DNA of 64,000 nt from Hydrocarboniphaga daqingensis (GCF_900129825.1 NZ_FQWZ01000004.1:379354-443353), one strand, 5' to 3'. Positions 42,494 to 52,050 are shown, numbered from the stretch's first letter. Made by a program: numbers and translations. Notes: a model not told the origin generated them from the sequence alone.

Positions 42494-42575
42494 CGCGGAG
42501 GGTCGTTTGCACGGGCGCCAGCGCCGCCCGCTAAGCTAGTACGAGAGCGGGTGCACCCCGCCGGGAGACAGATCG

Positions 42576-43391
42576 ATGCGAAACCCTAGGGACTACCGGG
42601 CCGGTGTGCGCCTGCTGGCGGCTGCCTTGCTGATGCTGGGAGCCAGCAGTGCGGGGCAGGCCGCGCCGACGGCCGCGACGGTCGAGGCGATTGACGCCTG
42701 CATGCGCGCCAACATTCCGCCCGCATTGCAGATCCGGCAGTTCTCCCTCAATGCGGTCGATCACAACGGCGCCGGCCGCTTGATGAAGGGTCGTCTGTAC
42801 GCGATCCGCGACAACGGCCTGCTGCGGACGATGCTGCGCATCGACTCGCCGCCGGATCTGCGCGGGGCCGCCTATCTGTTGCGCGAAGGCGAGGCGGCGC
42901 AGCAGGACGCGATGTACGTCTACCTGCCGGCGCTGAACAAAGTGCGGCGCATCATGGGCGGGACGCAGGACAATCCCTTGTTCGGTACCGATCTGTCCTA
43001 TGCCGATCTCAAGCAGATCTCGCATGCGTTCAGCGGCGGGCAGATCGAATTGGAGAAAACCGACAAGATCGACGGCCGCGACACCTACATCCTGGGCCTG
43101 ATCCCTGACGCGAGCCAACAGTCGCGCTACTCACGAATCCGCACCTGGGTCGACCGTGAGTCCTGCGTGGCGCTGCGCGCCGAGTTCATCGCCGATGGGC
43201 AAGCACGCAAGCGCTACAGCGCATCGGCCAAAGATCTTCTGAAGGCTGGGCCGCACTGGTATGTCGCCAAGGGCGTCATGGAAGATCTCGGCGAACATAG
43301 CCGGACCCAACTGAGCATCGACGGCGTCGCCACCAGCGACGCGCTGCCCGATCTGTACTTCAATCCGCGCAGCTTCTACCTGGGGAACTAG
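42576..43391 (+). CDS. LolA-like outer-membrane lipoprotein-sorting family protein
   Basis: 271 residues with a signal peptide ending GQAAP near 31 and a GGGAGA ribosome site. The body resembles the PF17131-type LolA-like domain: RTMLRIDSPPDLRGAAYLLR, YVYLPALNKVRRIMGG, GTDLSYADLKQISHAF and SRYSRIRTWVDRESCV. These proteins are periplasmic and share the LolA/LolB half-barrel that holds lipid. They are commonly encoded beside MMPL/RND exporters, as here with a 3-bp gap. Likely role: periplasmic lipid or hydrophobic-molecule carrier for the exporter downstream. Confidence 0.87.
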   Translation: MRNPRDYRAGVRLLAAALLMLGASSAGQAAPTAATVEAIDACMRANIPPALQIRQFSLNAVDHNGAGRLMKGRLYAIRDNGLLRTMLRIDSPPDLRGAAYLLREGEAAQQDAMYVYLPALNKVRRIMGGTQDNPLFGTDLSYADLKQISHAFSGGQIELEKTDKIDGRDTYILGLIPDASQQSRYSRIRTWVDRESCVALRAEFIADGQARKRYSASAKDLLKAGPHWYVAKGVMEDLGEHSRTQLSIDGVATSDALPDLYFNPRSFYLGN

Positions 43392-43394
43392 CGC

Positions 43395-46160
43395 TTGACG
43401 CGTTTGTTCAACCGCTTGGTCGACGGGGTTGCAAGCCACCCGTGGTGGCCGCTCGTGCTGGTGTTGGCGATCACGATCGCGGCAGCGCTGAACTGCGTCG
43501 ACCGTGACGGCAGCTTGCGTATCGGCGTCGATCCGTCGACCGAAAAACTGCTGCCGCAGGATGACGCCGACCGGCTCAGTTTCGAGCATCTGCGCGCGAC
43601 GTTCGGCGATACCGACGCCATTCTGCTCGCGGTGCGCTTCGACACCGTGTGGCGTGCCGACAGCTTGGCCGCCATTGCCCAGCTCAGCGACGCGCTGCGC
43701 CGCGTCGACGGCGTCAAGAGTGTGTATTCGCTGGCCACGGCGCCCAATCTGCTGGCGCAGGGCGAAGACATCGAGGTCAGCACGTTTACCGAGCAGGCCG
43801 CGCAGGATGCTTCGGTCATTCCGGCCTTGGCCGACGCGTTCGTGCGCAATCCGGTGTATCGCGGCACGCTGGTGTCGTCAGATGGTCGCTATGCAGCGCT
43901 GGTCGTGTCGCTCGATGGCGTCGACGAAGTCCGCTTTCTGCGCGAACACTACGAACGTCGCTTCCGCGAACTCGCCCAGCAGACCACCGGCAGCGCCGAG
44001 ATTCACGTTACCGGCGCGTCGGTGATCCGCGCCGCGACCACGCTGGCGCTGCTCGACACGCTCAAGTTCACGATCCCGACGATCTACGGTCTGATCGTCG
44101 TGCTGTTGCTGGTGGCGTTTCGCTCGATCCGGGCGATGCTAACGGCCGTCGTCGGCGTCAGCATCGCGATGATCTGGACGCTGGCCAGCGCCGTGGCGCT
44201 GGAGATTCCGCTGAACGTGGTCACCGTGATCACGCCGCCGCTGGTGGTGACGCTGGGGCTGGCCTATGCGATCCATCTGCTGTCGGATTTCTTCTCCGAG
44301 CCGGCGCGCAATGCCGCCGAGCGCCGCGAGCGCAGCATCCATGTGATGAAGCAGTTGGCGCCGGCCTTGCTGCTGGCGACGGCGACCACGGTGGCGGGAT
44401 TCCTAGCGCTGCTGCTCAATGCGCTGCCGGCGATCCGGCAGTTCGTCATGCTGTCGGTACTGGGCGTGTCGTACCTGTTGCTGCTGACGCTGTTCTTCAT
44501 GCCGGCCATGCTGTCGGTATTGCACTGTGGCTCGCGGGAACACAACCAGCTTGGCAACCGCTTGGCGCAGCGCTTCGCGGGGCCGCTGTCGCGGTTCGAC
44601 ACCCGTTGGCGCAGCCGCATCATCGGCGTCGCCCTGGTGCTGGTACCGGTCTGCCTGCTGCTGGCCACTGGCATTCCAGTGGGTGCCGACTACGTGAAAG
44701 GCTTTGTCGCCGACCATCCGGCGCGGATGGATTACGAGGCCGTCAACCGGGTCTTCAACGGCGCCAATCTGGTGTCGGTGCACATCGACAGTCATCTGAA
44801 CGATGCGCTGACCGAGCCGGAACTGATGCAGGCGATCGACGGGCTGCAGACTTGGCTGCGGAAGCAGCCTGAAGTTGGCGCCGCCGTGTCGTACGTCGAT
44901 CATCTGAAGCTGATCAACCAGAGCATGAACGAGGGCGCGGCTGCGGCTTATGCCTTGCCCGACAGCGCCGCCGCCGCCAAGCAGTTGCTGGTGTTTGCCG
45001 GTGGCGACGACCTGCGTCGTTTCGTCGATCCGCGATTTCGCGAGGCTCTGATCTCGATTCGTCTCAACGTCAACGACTCGGCCGAGATCGCCCGCTTCGC
45101 CGAGCGCACCCGTTTGCAGCTGGCGACGCTGCCGCAGCCGCTCGACGGCGAACTGACCGGCAGCTCGGTGCTGGCGACGCGCACGGTCGAGGAGATCGGC
45201 AAGGGGCAGTGGCTGTCGCTGGCCGTGGCCGGTGCGGTGATCTGGGCGCTGCTGGCGCTGATGTTCACGTCGATGATCGCCGGCTTGTGGGCCTTGTTGC
45301 CCAACCTGCTGCCGGTTGCCGTGTACTTCGGTCTGCTGCGGATTCTCGACATTCCGCTGAACCCGACCAATAGTCTGATCGCCAGCATCGTGCTCGGCAT
45401 TGCGGTCGACGACACCGTGCACTTCCTGGCGCGCTTCAACCGCTACGCGCGGGCGCTCGGCAACGAGCAGCAAGCCGTCGAGAAGGCGCTGGCCGGCACG
45501 CTGCGCCCGACCACGCTCAACACGCTGGCGCTGTGCCTGGGCTTGCTGATGTTTGCCGGCAGCGACCTGCGATCGCAGGTGCAGTTCGGCTTGCTGGCGT
45601 CGTTTACGCTGTTCGTTGCGTGGATTTCCGAGATCACGCTGACGCCGGCACTGGCGACGCGCCTGAAGATCGTCACGCTGTGGGATCTGCTGCGGCTGGA
45701 CTTGGGCCAGTCGCCACAGCACACGATCCCGTTGTTCTCGGGGCTGTCGCTGCGTCAGGCGCGAGTATTCGCGTTGATATCCAAGCTAGAGCGCCACCAG
45801 GCCGGCGATTTGGTGATTCGCCAGGGCGATGTCGCGCGTGACATGTACGTGGTCGTCGACGGCGATATCGAGATCTGGATCGATCGCGGAGGGGAGCACC
45901 AGACGCTGACCCGCCTGACGCGTGGCGCGGTCTTGGGTGAGGCCGGCTACTTCGGCCAGAAGCGCACCGCCAACGCGGCCGCAACGACACCGCTGCGCGT
46001 GCTCCGCTTCGACTCGCAGGACTTGGAGCGGCTGCGGCGCCGCTACCCGCGGATCGCCGCTACCGTCTTCCGCAATCTGAATCGCGTCCAGGCCGAGCGG
46101 CTGGCGCGTGCCACGGCCATGCTGCAGGAAAGTCACCAGCGCGGCGAATCACCACAATAA
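43395..46160 (+). CDS. MMPL/RND-family exporter with C-terminal cyclic-nucleotide-binding domain
   Basis: 921 residues from TTG 43395, with GGGGA 8 nt upstream and only 3 bp after the LolA-like stop. There are twelve membrane helices in two sets, each after a periplasmic loop. The helix 4-like segment SIVLGIAVDDTVHFLARFNR and LGLAYAIHLLSDFFSEPA belong to the MMPL/sterol-sensing-like RND group. Residues about 785-910 form a cNMP-binding domain: HQAGDLVIRQGDVARDMYVV, then GAVLGEAGYFGQKRTANAAA. The arginine of the phosphate-binding cassette is present (KRTA). This would let a nucleotide or similar ligand gate lipid export. Substrate unknown. Confidence 0.9.
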   Translation: MTRLFNRLVDGVASHPWWPLVLVLAITIAAALNCVDRDGSLRIGVDPSTEKLLPQDDADRLSFEHLRATFGDTDAILLAVRFDTVWRADSLAAIAQLSDALRRVDGVKSVYSLATAPNLLAQGEDIEVSTFTEQAAQDASVIPALADAFVRNPVYRGTLVSSDGRYAALVVSLDGVDEVRFLREHYERRFRELAQQTTGSAEIHVTGASVIRAATTLALLDTLKFTIPTIYGLIVVLLLVAFRSIRAMLTAVVGVSIAMIWTLASAVALEIPLNVVTVITPPLVVTLGLAYAIHLLSDFFSEPARNAAERRERSIHVMKQLAPALLLATATTVAGFLALLLNALPAIRQFVMLSVLGVSYLLLLTLFFMPAMLSVLHCGSREHNQLGNRLAQRFAGPLSRFDTRWRSRIIGVALVLVPVCLLLATGIPVGADYVKGFVADHPARMDYEAVNRVFNGANLVSVHIDSHLNDALTEPELMQAIDGLQTWLRKQPEVGAAVSYVDHLKLINQSMNEGAAAAYALPDSAAAAKQLLVFAGGDDLRRFVDPRFREALISIRLNVNDSAEIARFAERTRLQLATLPQPLDGELTGSSVLATRTVEEIGKGQWLSLAVAGAVIWALLALMFTSMIAGLWALLPNLLPVAVYFGLLRILDIPLNPTNSLIASIVLGIAVDDTVHFLARFNRYARALGNEQQAVEKALAGTLRPTTLNTLALCLGLLMFAGSDLRSQVQFGLLASFTLFVAWISEITLTPALATRLKIVTLWDLLRLDLGQSPQHTIPLFSGLSLRQARVFALISKLERHQAGDLVIRQGDVARDMYVVVDGDIEIWIDRGGEHQTLTRLTRGAVLGEAGYFGQKRTANAAATTPLRVLRFDSQDLERLRRRYPRIAATVFRNLNRVQAERLARATAMLQESHQRGESPQ

Positions 46161-46178
46161 ACATGACGAGGAGCGGCA

Positions 46179-47057
46179 ATGGATCTGGACGCATTCAAAC
46201 TCAAGCCTTTGACGGCCGGCTCGCTGGCTGGCAAGACGCTATTCATCACCGGTGGTAGCCGCGGTATCGGCCTTGCGATCGCCGAGCGTGCTGCGCGTGA
46301 CGGCGCCAACGTCGCCATCGCGGCCAAGACGGCCGAGCCGCATCCCAAGCTCGAAGGCACGATCTATTCGGCCGTCGAGGCGATCGAGCGGGCAGGCGGA
46401 AAGGGCCTGGCGCTGCAATGCGACATTCGTGACGAGGCCCAAGTGCAGGCGGCGGTCGCCGCCACGGTCGAGCGTTTCGGCGGCATCGACATCCTGGTCA
46501 ACAATGCCAGCGCGATCCAGCTGACCGGCACGCTGGAAACCGACATGAAGCGCTACGACCTGATGAATGGGATCAACGCGCGCGGTACGTATCTGGTGGG
46601 TCGCACCTGCATCCCGCATCTGAAACGCGCTGCCAATCCGCATATCCTGGCGCTGTCGCCGCCGCTGGATCTGTCGCCGAAGTGGTTTGGCCCGCATGTG
46701 GCGTATTCGATGGCCAAGTACGGCATGAGCTTCTGCATCTTGGCGTGGGCCGAGGAATTCCGTAAGGCCGGCATTGCGGCCAACGCGCTGTGGCCGCGCA
46801 CCGGCATCGCCACGGCGGCGGTCAACATGCTCGGCGGCGAGGCGCTGATGAAGCAGTCGCGCAAGCCCGAGATCATGGCCGATGCCGCGCACGTGATGCT
46901 GACGCAGCCGAGCCGAGCATTTACCGGCCAGTTCTGTATCGACGATCTGGTTCTGCAGGCCGCCGGTGTGAAGGACTTCAGTCATTACGCGGCCGTGCCG
47001 GGCACGACGCGCTTCATGCCCGACTTCTTCGTCCCGGACGGGCTTCCCGAGGTCTGA
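46179..47057 (+). CDS. short-chain dehydrogenase/reductase (HSDL2-like)
   Basis: 292 residues with a GAGGAG ribosome site. TGGSRGIG is the cofactor-binding motif, NNAS the structural motif, and YSMAKYG carries the catalytic Tyr and Lys. The nearby [15 protein letters not shown] supplies the Ser region. [18 protein letters not shown] after beta-2 is typical of the HSDL2/SDR-C group, which often shows NADP preference. It follows the MMPL exporter by 18 bp and is likely co-transcribed, which fits a lipid-metabolic role. The exact substrate cannot be read. Confidence 0.9.
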   Translation: MDLDAFKLKPLTAGSLAGKTLFITGGSRGIGLAIAERAARDGANVAIAAKTAEPHPKLEGTIYSAVEAIERAGGKGLALQCDIRDEAQVQAAVAATVERFGGIDILVNNASAIQLTGTLETDMKRYDLMNGINARGTYLVGRTCIPHLKRAANPHILALSPPLDLSPKWFGPHVAYSMAKYGMSFCILAWAEEFRKAGIAANALWPRTGIATAAVNMLGGEALMKQSRKPEIMADAAHVMLTQPSRAFTGQFCIDDLVLQAAGVKDFSHYAAVPGTTRFMPDFFVPDGLPEV

Positions 47058-47059
47058 GC

Positions 47060-47572
47060 ATGTCGCGCTATCGGCCGCCGTCGGAGAAGGGCTCGCTGTA
47101 CGTGACGGCCGGTGGCTATGCGCGTCTGCGCGACGAGTACGACCAGCTGTGGCGCGTGCGCCGCCCCGAGGTCGTCCGCGCCTTGGCCGCAGCGGCGGCC
47201 GAAGGTGACCGGTCCGAGAACGCCGAGTACCAGTACCGTAAAAAGGAACTGCGCGAGATCGACCGGCGCGTGCACTACCTGCAGGTCCGACTGCCGGAAC
47301 TGCAGGTCGTCGACCGTGTTCCGGACCGTGGCGACCGTGTGTTTTTCGGCGCCTGGGTCGAGGTGGCCGACGACAGCGGTGAGACTCGGCGCTACCGGAT
47401 CGTCGGCCCGGACGAGGCCGGCTTCGACGGTGGCTACATCAGTGTCGATTCACCACTGGCACGGGCGCTGCTGGGCAAGGGCGAGGGTGAGGTTTTCCGG
47501 CTGCGGCTGCCGTCGGGTGAAACCGAAATCGAGGTCGTATCCGTAGGCTATGACGCGCCAACTCGCGCTTGA
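47060..47572 (+). CDS. greB: transcription elongation factor GreB
   Basis: 170 residues starting two bases after the SDR stop. The N-terminal coiled coil has the acidic tip [19 protein letters not shown] that enters the polymerase channel and stimulates transcript cleavage. The C-terminal FKBP-like domain includes [20 protein letters not shown] and [20 protein letters not shown]. The N-terminus [19 protein letters not shown] is GreB-like rather than GreA-like. The position behind an SDR has no clear functional logic. Confidence 0.95.
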   Translation: MSRYRPPSEKGSLYVTAGGYARLRDEYDQLWRVRRPEVVRALAAAAAEGDRSENAEYQYRKKELREIDRRVHYLQVRLPELQVVDRVPDRGDRVFFGAWVEVADDSGETRRYRIVGPDEAGFDGGYISVDSPLARALLGKGEGEVFRLRLPSGETEIEVVSVGYDAPTRA

Positions 47573-47698
47573 AACGCGGCGCCCGGCCCCAACTGAATCG
47601 TAAATGAACGGTTGTGCCGACCACGGTTTCGGCGCGCGATAATGCGCCATCGGCGGCCGGGTGCCGCCCGAACTTTTCGCCTTCCCAGGAGCCTTCGC

Positions 47699-48232
47699 AT
47701 GCGTAACTCTGTCCTTCGCAGCCTGACGCTGACGAGCCTGGCGCTCGCGCTGACAGCCTGCGCCACGGCCACGCCGTACCAGCCGATCAAGAACGGCGTC
47801 GGCTACGCCGAGCAGCGGCTGGAGTCCAACCGTTACAAAGTCACGTTTGCTGGCAACTCCAGCACGCCGCGGCAGACGGTCGAAAACTACCTGTTGTATC
47901 GCGCCGCCGAAGTCACGCTGCAGAACGGCTACGACTATTTCGTCCAGGCCGATGCCAACACCGACGCGCAGACCACGTACTCGCAGACGTTCTCGGGTGG
48001 GTTTGGTGGGTTTGGTGGCTACGGCGGCTATTGGTCGCCGTTCTATGGCCCCGGTTTCGGATTGGGCGTCAGCAACGCGATTCCGCGCACCGAGTACGAG
48101 GCACAGGCCAATATTCTGGTCTTCAAGGGCCCCAAGCCGGCCGACAACTTCAAGGCTTTTGATGCCCGCGAGGTCAAGGCCAACCTGGAGTCGCTGATCG
48201 CCCGTCCGCCGCAGCAGGCCGCGCGCAACTGA
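47699..48232 (+). CDS. lipoprotein with Gly-rich segment (CC0125/CC1285-like)
   Basis: 177 residues from ATG 47699 with AGGAG 7 nt upstream. The lipobox LTAC near residue 20 predicts lipidation. The body contains GVGYAEQRLESNRYKVTFAG and VENYLLYRAAEVTLQNGYDY, which match a widespread family of small proteobacterial lipoproteins of unknown function. A Gly/Phe/Tyr-rich stretch (near 100-122) follows. It is a stand-alone gene: about 126 bp precede it and a long hairpin follows. Confidence 0.85.
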   Translation: MRNSVLRSLTLTSLALALTACATATPYQPIKNGVGYAEQRLESNRYKVTFAGNSSTPRQTVENYLLYRAAEVTLQNGYDYFVQADANTDAQTTYSQTFSGGFGGFGGYGGYWSPFYGPGFGLGVSNAIPRTEYEAQANILVFKGPKPADNFKAFDAREVKANLESLIARPPQQAARN

Positions 48233-48240
48233 GCGTTCAC

Positions 48241-48284
48241 TGACGTAGCGCGTGCCGCCGGCAGCGGCGGCGCGCGCTACGTCA
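48241..48284. terminator. 20-bp stem hairpin between convergent genes
   Basis: The 20-bp arms 48241-48260 and 48265-48284 are inverted repeats with a single mismatch around a GCAG loop. The outer part reads TGACGTAGCGCG / CGCGCTACGTCA. It sits exactly between the convergent lipoprotein and rhodanese stops. No U-tract follows on either strand, so it may act as a transcript-stabilising or rho-assisted end rather than a classical intrinsic terminator. Confidence 0.65.
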
Positions 48285-48293
48285 TCGTCAGCG

Positions 48294-48659
48294 TCACTCG
48301 ACCGGCAGCAGGTCCTTCAGTTCGCGCCAGCCGCCGTCGATGTTGACGACATTGTCGTAGCCCATTTTCTTCAGGTTGTCGGCCGCCAGAGCCGACCGGA
48401 ACCCACCGCCGCAGTACAGGTACAGCGGGGTGCTCTTGTCGGGATGGCGCGATTCGATATCGCGCTCGATGACGCCCTTGCCGATATGCTCGGCGCCCTT
48501 GATGTGCCCGGCTGCATATTCGCTTTCTTCGCGTACATCGATCAGCTTGGCGTTGGGCACGGCGCCCAGTTCGGCCGCCAGCGCGCGCGCCGGGATTTCA
48601 CGGACCCGGCTGCGGGCGTCGTTGACCAGTTTCAGAAAGTTGTGGGAGTGGCCGCTCAT
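48294..48659 (-). CDS. rhodanese-like sulfurtransferase domain protein
   Basis: 121 residues from ATG 48659; the frame upstream is open but not coding. KLIDVREESEYAAGHIKGAE gives the conserved Asp-Val-Arg and HI motifs. LYLYCGGGFRSALAADNLKK is the six-residue active-site loop with catalytic Cys (CGGGFRS). NVVNIDGGWRELK is the usual C-terminus. Single-domain rhodaneses move persulfide sulfur; no partner is evident here. It is a single gene convergent with the lipoprotein gene. Confidence 0.92.
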   Translation of the reverse strand: MSGHSHNFLKLVNDARSRVREIPARALAAELGAVPNAKLIDVREESEYAAGHIKGAEHIGKGVIERDIESRHPDKSTPLYLYCGGGFRSALAADNLKKMGYDNVVNIDGGWRELKDLLPVE

Positions 48660-48871
48660 CGTCGTTCCTGTCGTGCGTGGCATGGATGTAGGCGCCGATT
48701 CTACTGATGCGGGCGCGATCCGACCCGTGGTTGCCGTGGAACCGGGGTTCGAAACCGCGGTCGATCGGGTGGCTGCGTTGGCCTCGTCCATATCGACGTT
48801 GACAGCGACAACGGCGGCGCCGAATCTTCGCGGCAAATTAGTGGGTCGACTTGCGATTGAGGAGCGTACCG

Positions 48872-49669
48872 GTGCAGAGGTCTTTTCGGGCCCATTCTTG
48901 GGCTCTGCTCTTGTCATGGCCGCTGGCCGTCACGGCGCTGCCGGTGACCGCAGCCGCTGCCGATCCGGTCGGGCAGGCGCTCGACGCCACGATCGCAGCC
49001 AACCGGGGTGCGCGTGATTCTCAGGCGCGGATCAACCAGCTCGATGACGCCACGCGGCAGATGCTGGAACGCTATCGCGCGGCCACCTGGCAGTCGCAGC
49101 AGCTGAAGGTTTATGCCGAACAGCTCGAAGAGCTGGCCAATGGTCAGGAGGCGGAGCGCGATTCGCTGTCGCGGCAGTTAACCGAGATCGATCGCACCGA
49201 GCGTGAACTGTTGCCGCTGATGCTGCGCATGGTGCAAGGGCTCGAAAGCGTGGTTGCTGAAGACCTGCCGTTTCTGCAGCAAGAGCGCAAGGACCGCGTC
49301 GATGGCATCAAGCGGCTGATGTCGGACCCGTCGACCAGCAATGCCGACAAGTTCAAGCGAATTCTGGAGGCCTATCAGATCGAAGCTGAGTACGGTCGCA
49401 CGCTGGGCGCCGAGCGTACGCAGATCGATCAGCGCACCGTCGACGTGCTGCGCGTCGGGCGCACGGCGCTGTACTACCTGAGTACGGACGGCAGCCAGGC
49501 CGGGTGGTGGGATGCCGCCGCACGCCAATGGCAGACGCTGGACTCGGAGCACATCACGCCGATCCGCCGCGGTTTGCGGATGGCGCGCGAAACCTTGGCG
49601 CCCGATCTGTTGCAGTTGCCGATGCCGCAGCGGCTGGCTGCCGCGCCCGCCACCGAGACCGCGCGATGA
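48872..49669 (+). CDS. DUF3450 periplasmic protein of a TonB2-type system
   Basis: 265 residues from GTG 48872 with TGAGGAG 7 nt upstream. A signal peptide ends near TAAAA-DP. A long coiled-coil region follows (about 40-115), then the conserved PLMLRMVQGLESVVAEDLPF and RTALYYLSTDGSQAGWWDAA, the DUF3450 signatures. In Vibrio and relatives DUF3450 is the first gene of the ttpC-exbB2-exbD2-tonB2 operon, the same order as here. Its stop overlaps the next start (ATGA). Likely a periplasmic accessory of the energy-transducing complex. Confidence 0.9.
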   Translation: MQRSFRAHSWALLLSWPLAVTALPVTAAAADPVGQALDATIAANRGARDSQARINQLDDATRQMLERYRAATWQSQQLKVYAEQLEELANGQEAERDSLSRQLTEIDRTERELLPLMLRMVQGLESVVAEDLPFLQQERKDRVDGIKRLMSDPSTSNADKFKRILEAYQIEAEYGRTLGAERTQIDQRTVDVLRVGRTALYYLSTDGSQAGWWDAAARQWQTLDSEHITPIRRGLRMARETLAPDLLQLPMPQRLAAAPATETAR

Positions 49670-51078
49670 TCGCCGCGACCTCACGCATTGCATCGGGCGC
49701 ATTGGCGCTCGCGCTGCTGCTGGCGTCGTTGTCGTCGCTGGCAGCGACCCCGCCGCCGGCTAACGGCCTGGATAAGTTGGTCGAGCAGATCCGCGACGGT
49801 TCGCGCGAAATGTCCAAGACCAACGCCGAGCGCGAAGCGCGGTTCCTGCGCGACAAGACGCAGCAAGCGGCGCTGCTGGCGCAAGCCGAGGCCGCGCGGA
49901 ACGCGGCCGATGCCCGCGCCAAGGCGGCCAAGGCACGGTTCGATGGTGCGCAAGCCGGCATTGCCGCGCTCAAGCAGCAGCTGTCCGGCCGCGTGGGTGA
50001 TAGCGCGCAGATTTTTTCGGCCGTGGCCGAGGCCGCGGGTGCGTTCCGTGCACAGGCTGGGGATTCGCTGGTGACGCCGCAGTTCCCCGACCGCATTGCC
50101 GAACTCGACGCGCTGGCGCAGGCGCGCGAGCTGCCCGGTGTCGACCAGATCGAGCAGCTCTGGCTGGCCTACGCCCAGGAAATTGCCGAAGGCGGCAAGG
50201 TGGCGCGCTTCGACGCGCAAGTGTTCGACGACCAGGGCAGCCCGCAGCAACAGCAGGTCACGCGTATCGGCCTGTTTACCGCGTTCGCCGACGGCCGTTA
50301 CCTGGCGCTGCAGCCCGACACCGGCAAGCTTGCGGCGTTGGCGCGCCAGCCCGGCCACACTGGCCTGATCGATGATTTCGGTCGCGGCGACGAGCCGCTG
50401 GCCACGATCTTGATCGACCCGTCGCGCGGTGCGCTGCTGCGCCGTTCGGCCGAGCGGCCGACGCTGGGCGAGCGGATCGATCAGGGCGGCGAAGTTGGCT
50501 ACGTAATCATCGCCATCGGTATTCTCGGCGGCGTGCTGGCGATCTATCAGCTGGTGTATCTGCTGCGGGTCGATCGGCAGGTGCGTCAGCAGTTGCGCCA
50601 GATCGAGCAGCCGCGGCTCGACAATCCGCTCGGCCGCGTGCTGGCGAGCATTGCGCCGCAGGGCGCCTCCGACGCACTGCTGCTGCAAGATCCCGAAGTG
50701 CTGGAAACCCGCCTGTCGGAGGCGATTCTGCGCGAAACGCCGAAGCTGGAGCGCTACCAGTCGCTGCTGAAAATGATCGTTGCAGCCGGCCCCTTGCTCG
50801 GCCTGCTCGGCACCGTCGTCGGCATGATCATGACCTTCCAGGTGATCACCGAACTCGGTGCCGGCGACCCGAAAGTGATGGCCGGTGGCATCTCGCAGGC
50901 GATGGTCGCCACGGTGCTCGGCTTGATCATCGCGATCCCGCTGCTGTTCGCAAACAGCTTCCTGGGCTCGCGCTCGCGCGCACTAACGCAGGTGCTCGAC
51001 GAGCAGGCGGCGGGTCTGCTGGCGCGCCATCTTGAAGCCAACTCCAAGGCTCAGAGCAGCGCCGCAGGAGCGCGTTGA
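49666..51078 (+). CDS. TtpC-like MotA/TolQ/ExbB family protein with periplasmic coiled coil
   Basis: 470 residues. A signal peptide ends near SLAAT, and a coiled-coil region (about 32-110) and a periplasmic domain follow. A first membrane helix (about 275-300, GEVGYVIIAIGILGGVLAIY) precedes the MotA/TolQ/ExbB proton-channel domain (about 340-460). That domain includes IVAAGPLLGLLGTVVGMIMT and GGISQAMVATVLGLIIAIPL. This two-part layout is that of TtpC, the extra ExbB-like protein of TonB2 systems. It is coupled by overlapping codons to both neighbours. Role: energising an outer-membrane or periplasm-spanning machine with the proton gradient. Confidence 0.9.
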   Translation: MIAATSRIASGALALALLLASLSSLAATPPPANGLDKLVEQIRDGSREMSKTNAEREARFLRDKTQQAALLAQAEAARNAADARAKAAKARFDGAQAGIAALKQQLSGRVGDSAQIFSAVAEAAGAFRAQAGDSLVTPQFPDRIAELDALAQARELPGVDQIEQLWLAYAQEIAEGGKVARFDAQVFDDQGSPQQQQVTRIGLFTAFADGRYLALQPDTGKLAALARQPGHTGLIDDFGRGDEPLATILIDPSRGALLRRSAERPTLGERIDQGGEVGYVIIAIGILGGVLAIYQLVYLLRVDRQVRQQLRQIEQPRLDNPLGRVLASIAPQGASDALLLQDPEVLETRLSEAILRETPKLERYQSLLKMIVAAGPLLGLLGTVVGMIMTFQVITELGAGDPKVMAGGISQAMVATVLGLIIAIPLLFANSFLGSRSRALTQVLDEQAAGLLARHLEANSKAQSSAAGAR

Positions 51079-51644
51079 TGCGTCAAATGCTGTCGATGCC
51101 ACTGACCCTGCTGCTCGATTTCCTCGATGCCGGCGGCTGGGTCGTGGCCTGGATTCTGATCACCGCGCTGATCATGTGGACGCTGGTACTCGAGCGCGCG
51201 TGGTATCTGTGGAAAATCCATCCGCTGCGACGGGCTGCCGTGATCGCCGAGTGGCGTTCACGCACCGAACATCACAGCTGGGCGGCGTTGCGGATCCGCA
51301 GTGCGATGGTGTCGCAACTCCAGCTTGGCCTGGAGTCGGGCATGGCACTGATCCGTGTCACGGTGCCGATGGCGCCTTTGCTGGGCCTGCTCGGTACCGT
51401 CACCGGCATGCTGCAGGTCTTCGACGCGATGACCTCGTCGAGCAATGCCGATACGCGCGCGATGGCCGATGGCATCAGCCACGCGATGATCGCGACGATG
51501 GCCGGTCTCGTCGTCAGCTTGGTCGGCCTGCTGTTCAGTCACTTGTTCACAACGCGCATCCAGCGCGAGACCGCCTACATCCACGATCTGCTCGACGGCC
51601 GCCCTTCGGCTCGCGTCGGCCGTCGCATCGGAGCTGCAGCATGA
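51078..51644 (+). CDS. exbB: ExbB/TolQ-type proton channel protein
   Basis: 188 residues from ATG 51078 with AGGAG 7 nt upstream (TTG 51075 is possible). Three membrane helices are visible, with the channel motif VPMAPLLGLLGTVTGMLQVF and DGISHAMIATMAGLVVSLVG. It is shorter than the TtpC-like protein before it and equals a standard ExbB2. It is coupled to ExbD by ATGA. It forms the stator ring that powers TonB. Confidence 0.93.
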   Translation: MRQMLSMPLTLLLDFLDAGGWVVAWILITALIMWTLVLERAWYLWKIHPLRRAAVIAEWRSRTEHHSWAALRIRSAMVSQLQLGLESGMALIRVTVPMAPLLGLLGTVTGMLQVFDAMTSSSNADTRAMADGISHAMIATMAGLVVSLVGLLFSHLFTTRIQRETAYIHDLLDGRPSARVGRRIGAAA

Positions 51645-52045
51645 AGTTTCGCCGCCATACCGTGGTGCAGGAAGACACCGGTATCGACCTTGCACCGATG
51701 CTCGACTTCGTGATGAACCTGCTGATCTTTTTCATCATCGCCGCCGCTTTCGTGCACGAGTCGGGCATTCGCGTGAACCGTCCCGCCGCCAAGACGGCCA
51801 AGCCCGAGGACAAGGGCAGCATCTTCGTCGCCGTGTCGGCAACCAACGAAGTCTGGATCGATCGGCAACGCGTCGACATCCGCCGTTTGCGCGCCGAAAT
51901 CGAGCGCATGCGACGCGACCGGCCCAAGGCCGCCGTCGTCGTTCAAGCCGATCGTGATGCGCGTGCCGGACTGATGGTCGAGGTTATGGACCAGGCGCGT
52001 CTGGCGGGTGTTGCCGACGTTGCCATATCCGCAACGCCGCAATAG
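51641..52045 (+). CDS. exbD: ExbD/TolR-type protein
   Basis: 134 residues with a single membrane helix. DLAPMLDFVMNLLIFFIIAA carries the conserved ion-coupling Asp in the helix. The C-terminal periplasmic domain has VFVAV-like strands and VVVQADRDARAGLMVEVMDQ. It starts in an ATGA overlap with exbB and is followed by tonB after 5 bp. Partner of ExbB in converting proton flow into TonB movement. Confidence 0.93.
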   Translation: MKFRRHTVVQEDTGIDLAPMLDFVMNLLIFFIIAAAFVHESGIRVNRPAAKTAKPEDKGSIFVAVSATNEVWIDRQRVDIRRLRAEIERMRRDRPKAAVVVQADRDARAGLMVEVMDQARLAGVADVAISATPQ

Positions 52046-52050
52046 CCCCG

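Noticed and set aside
44403-45722. 439-codon minus-strand frame opposite the MMPL exporter
   Set aside because: Gln/Arg/His-rich shadow of the exporter's membrane-helix codons.
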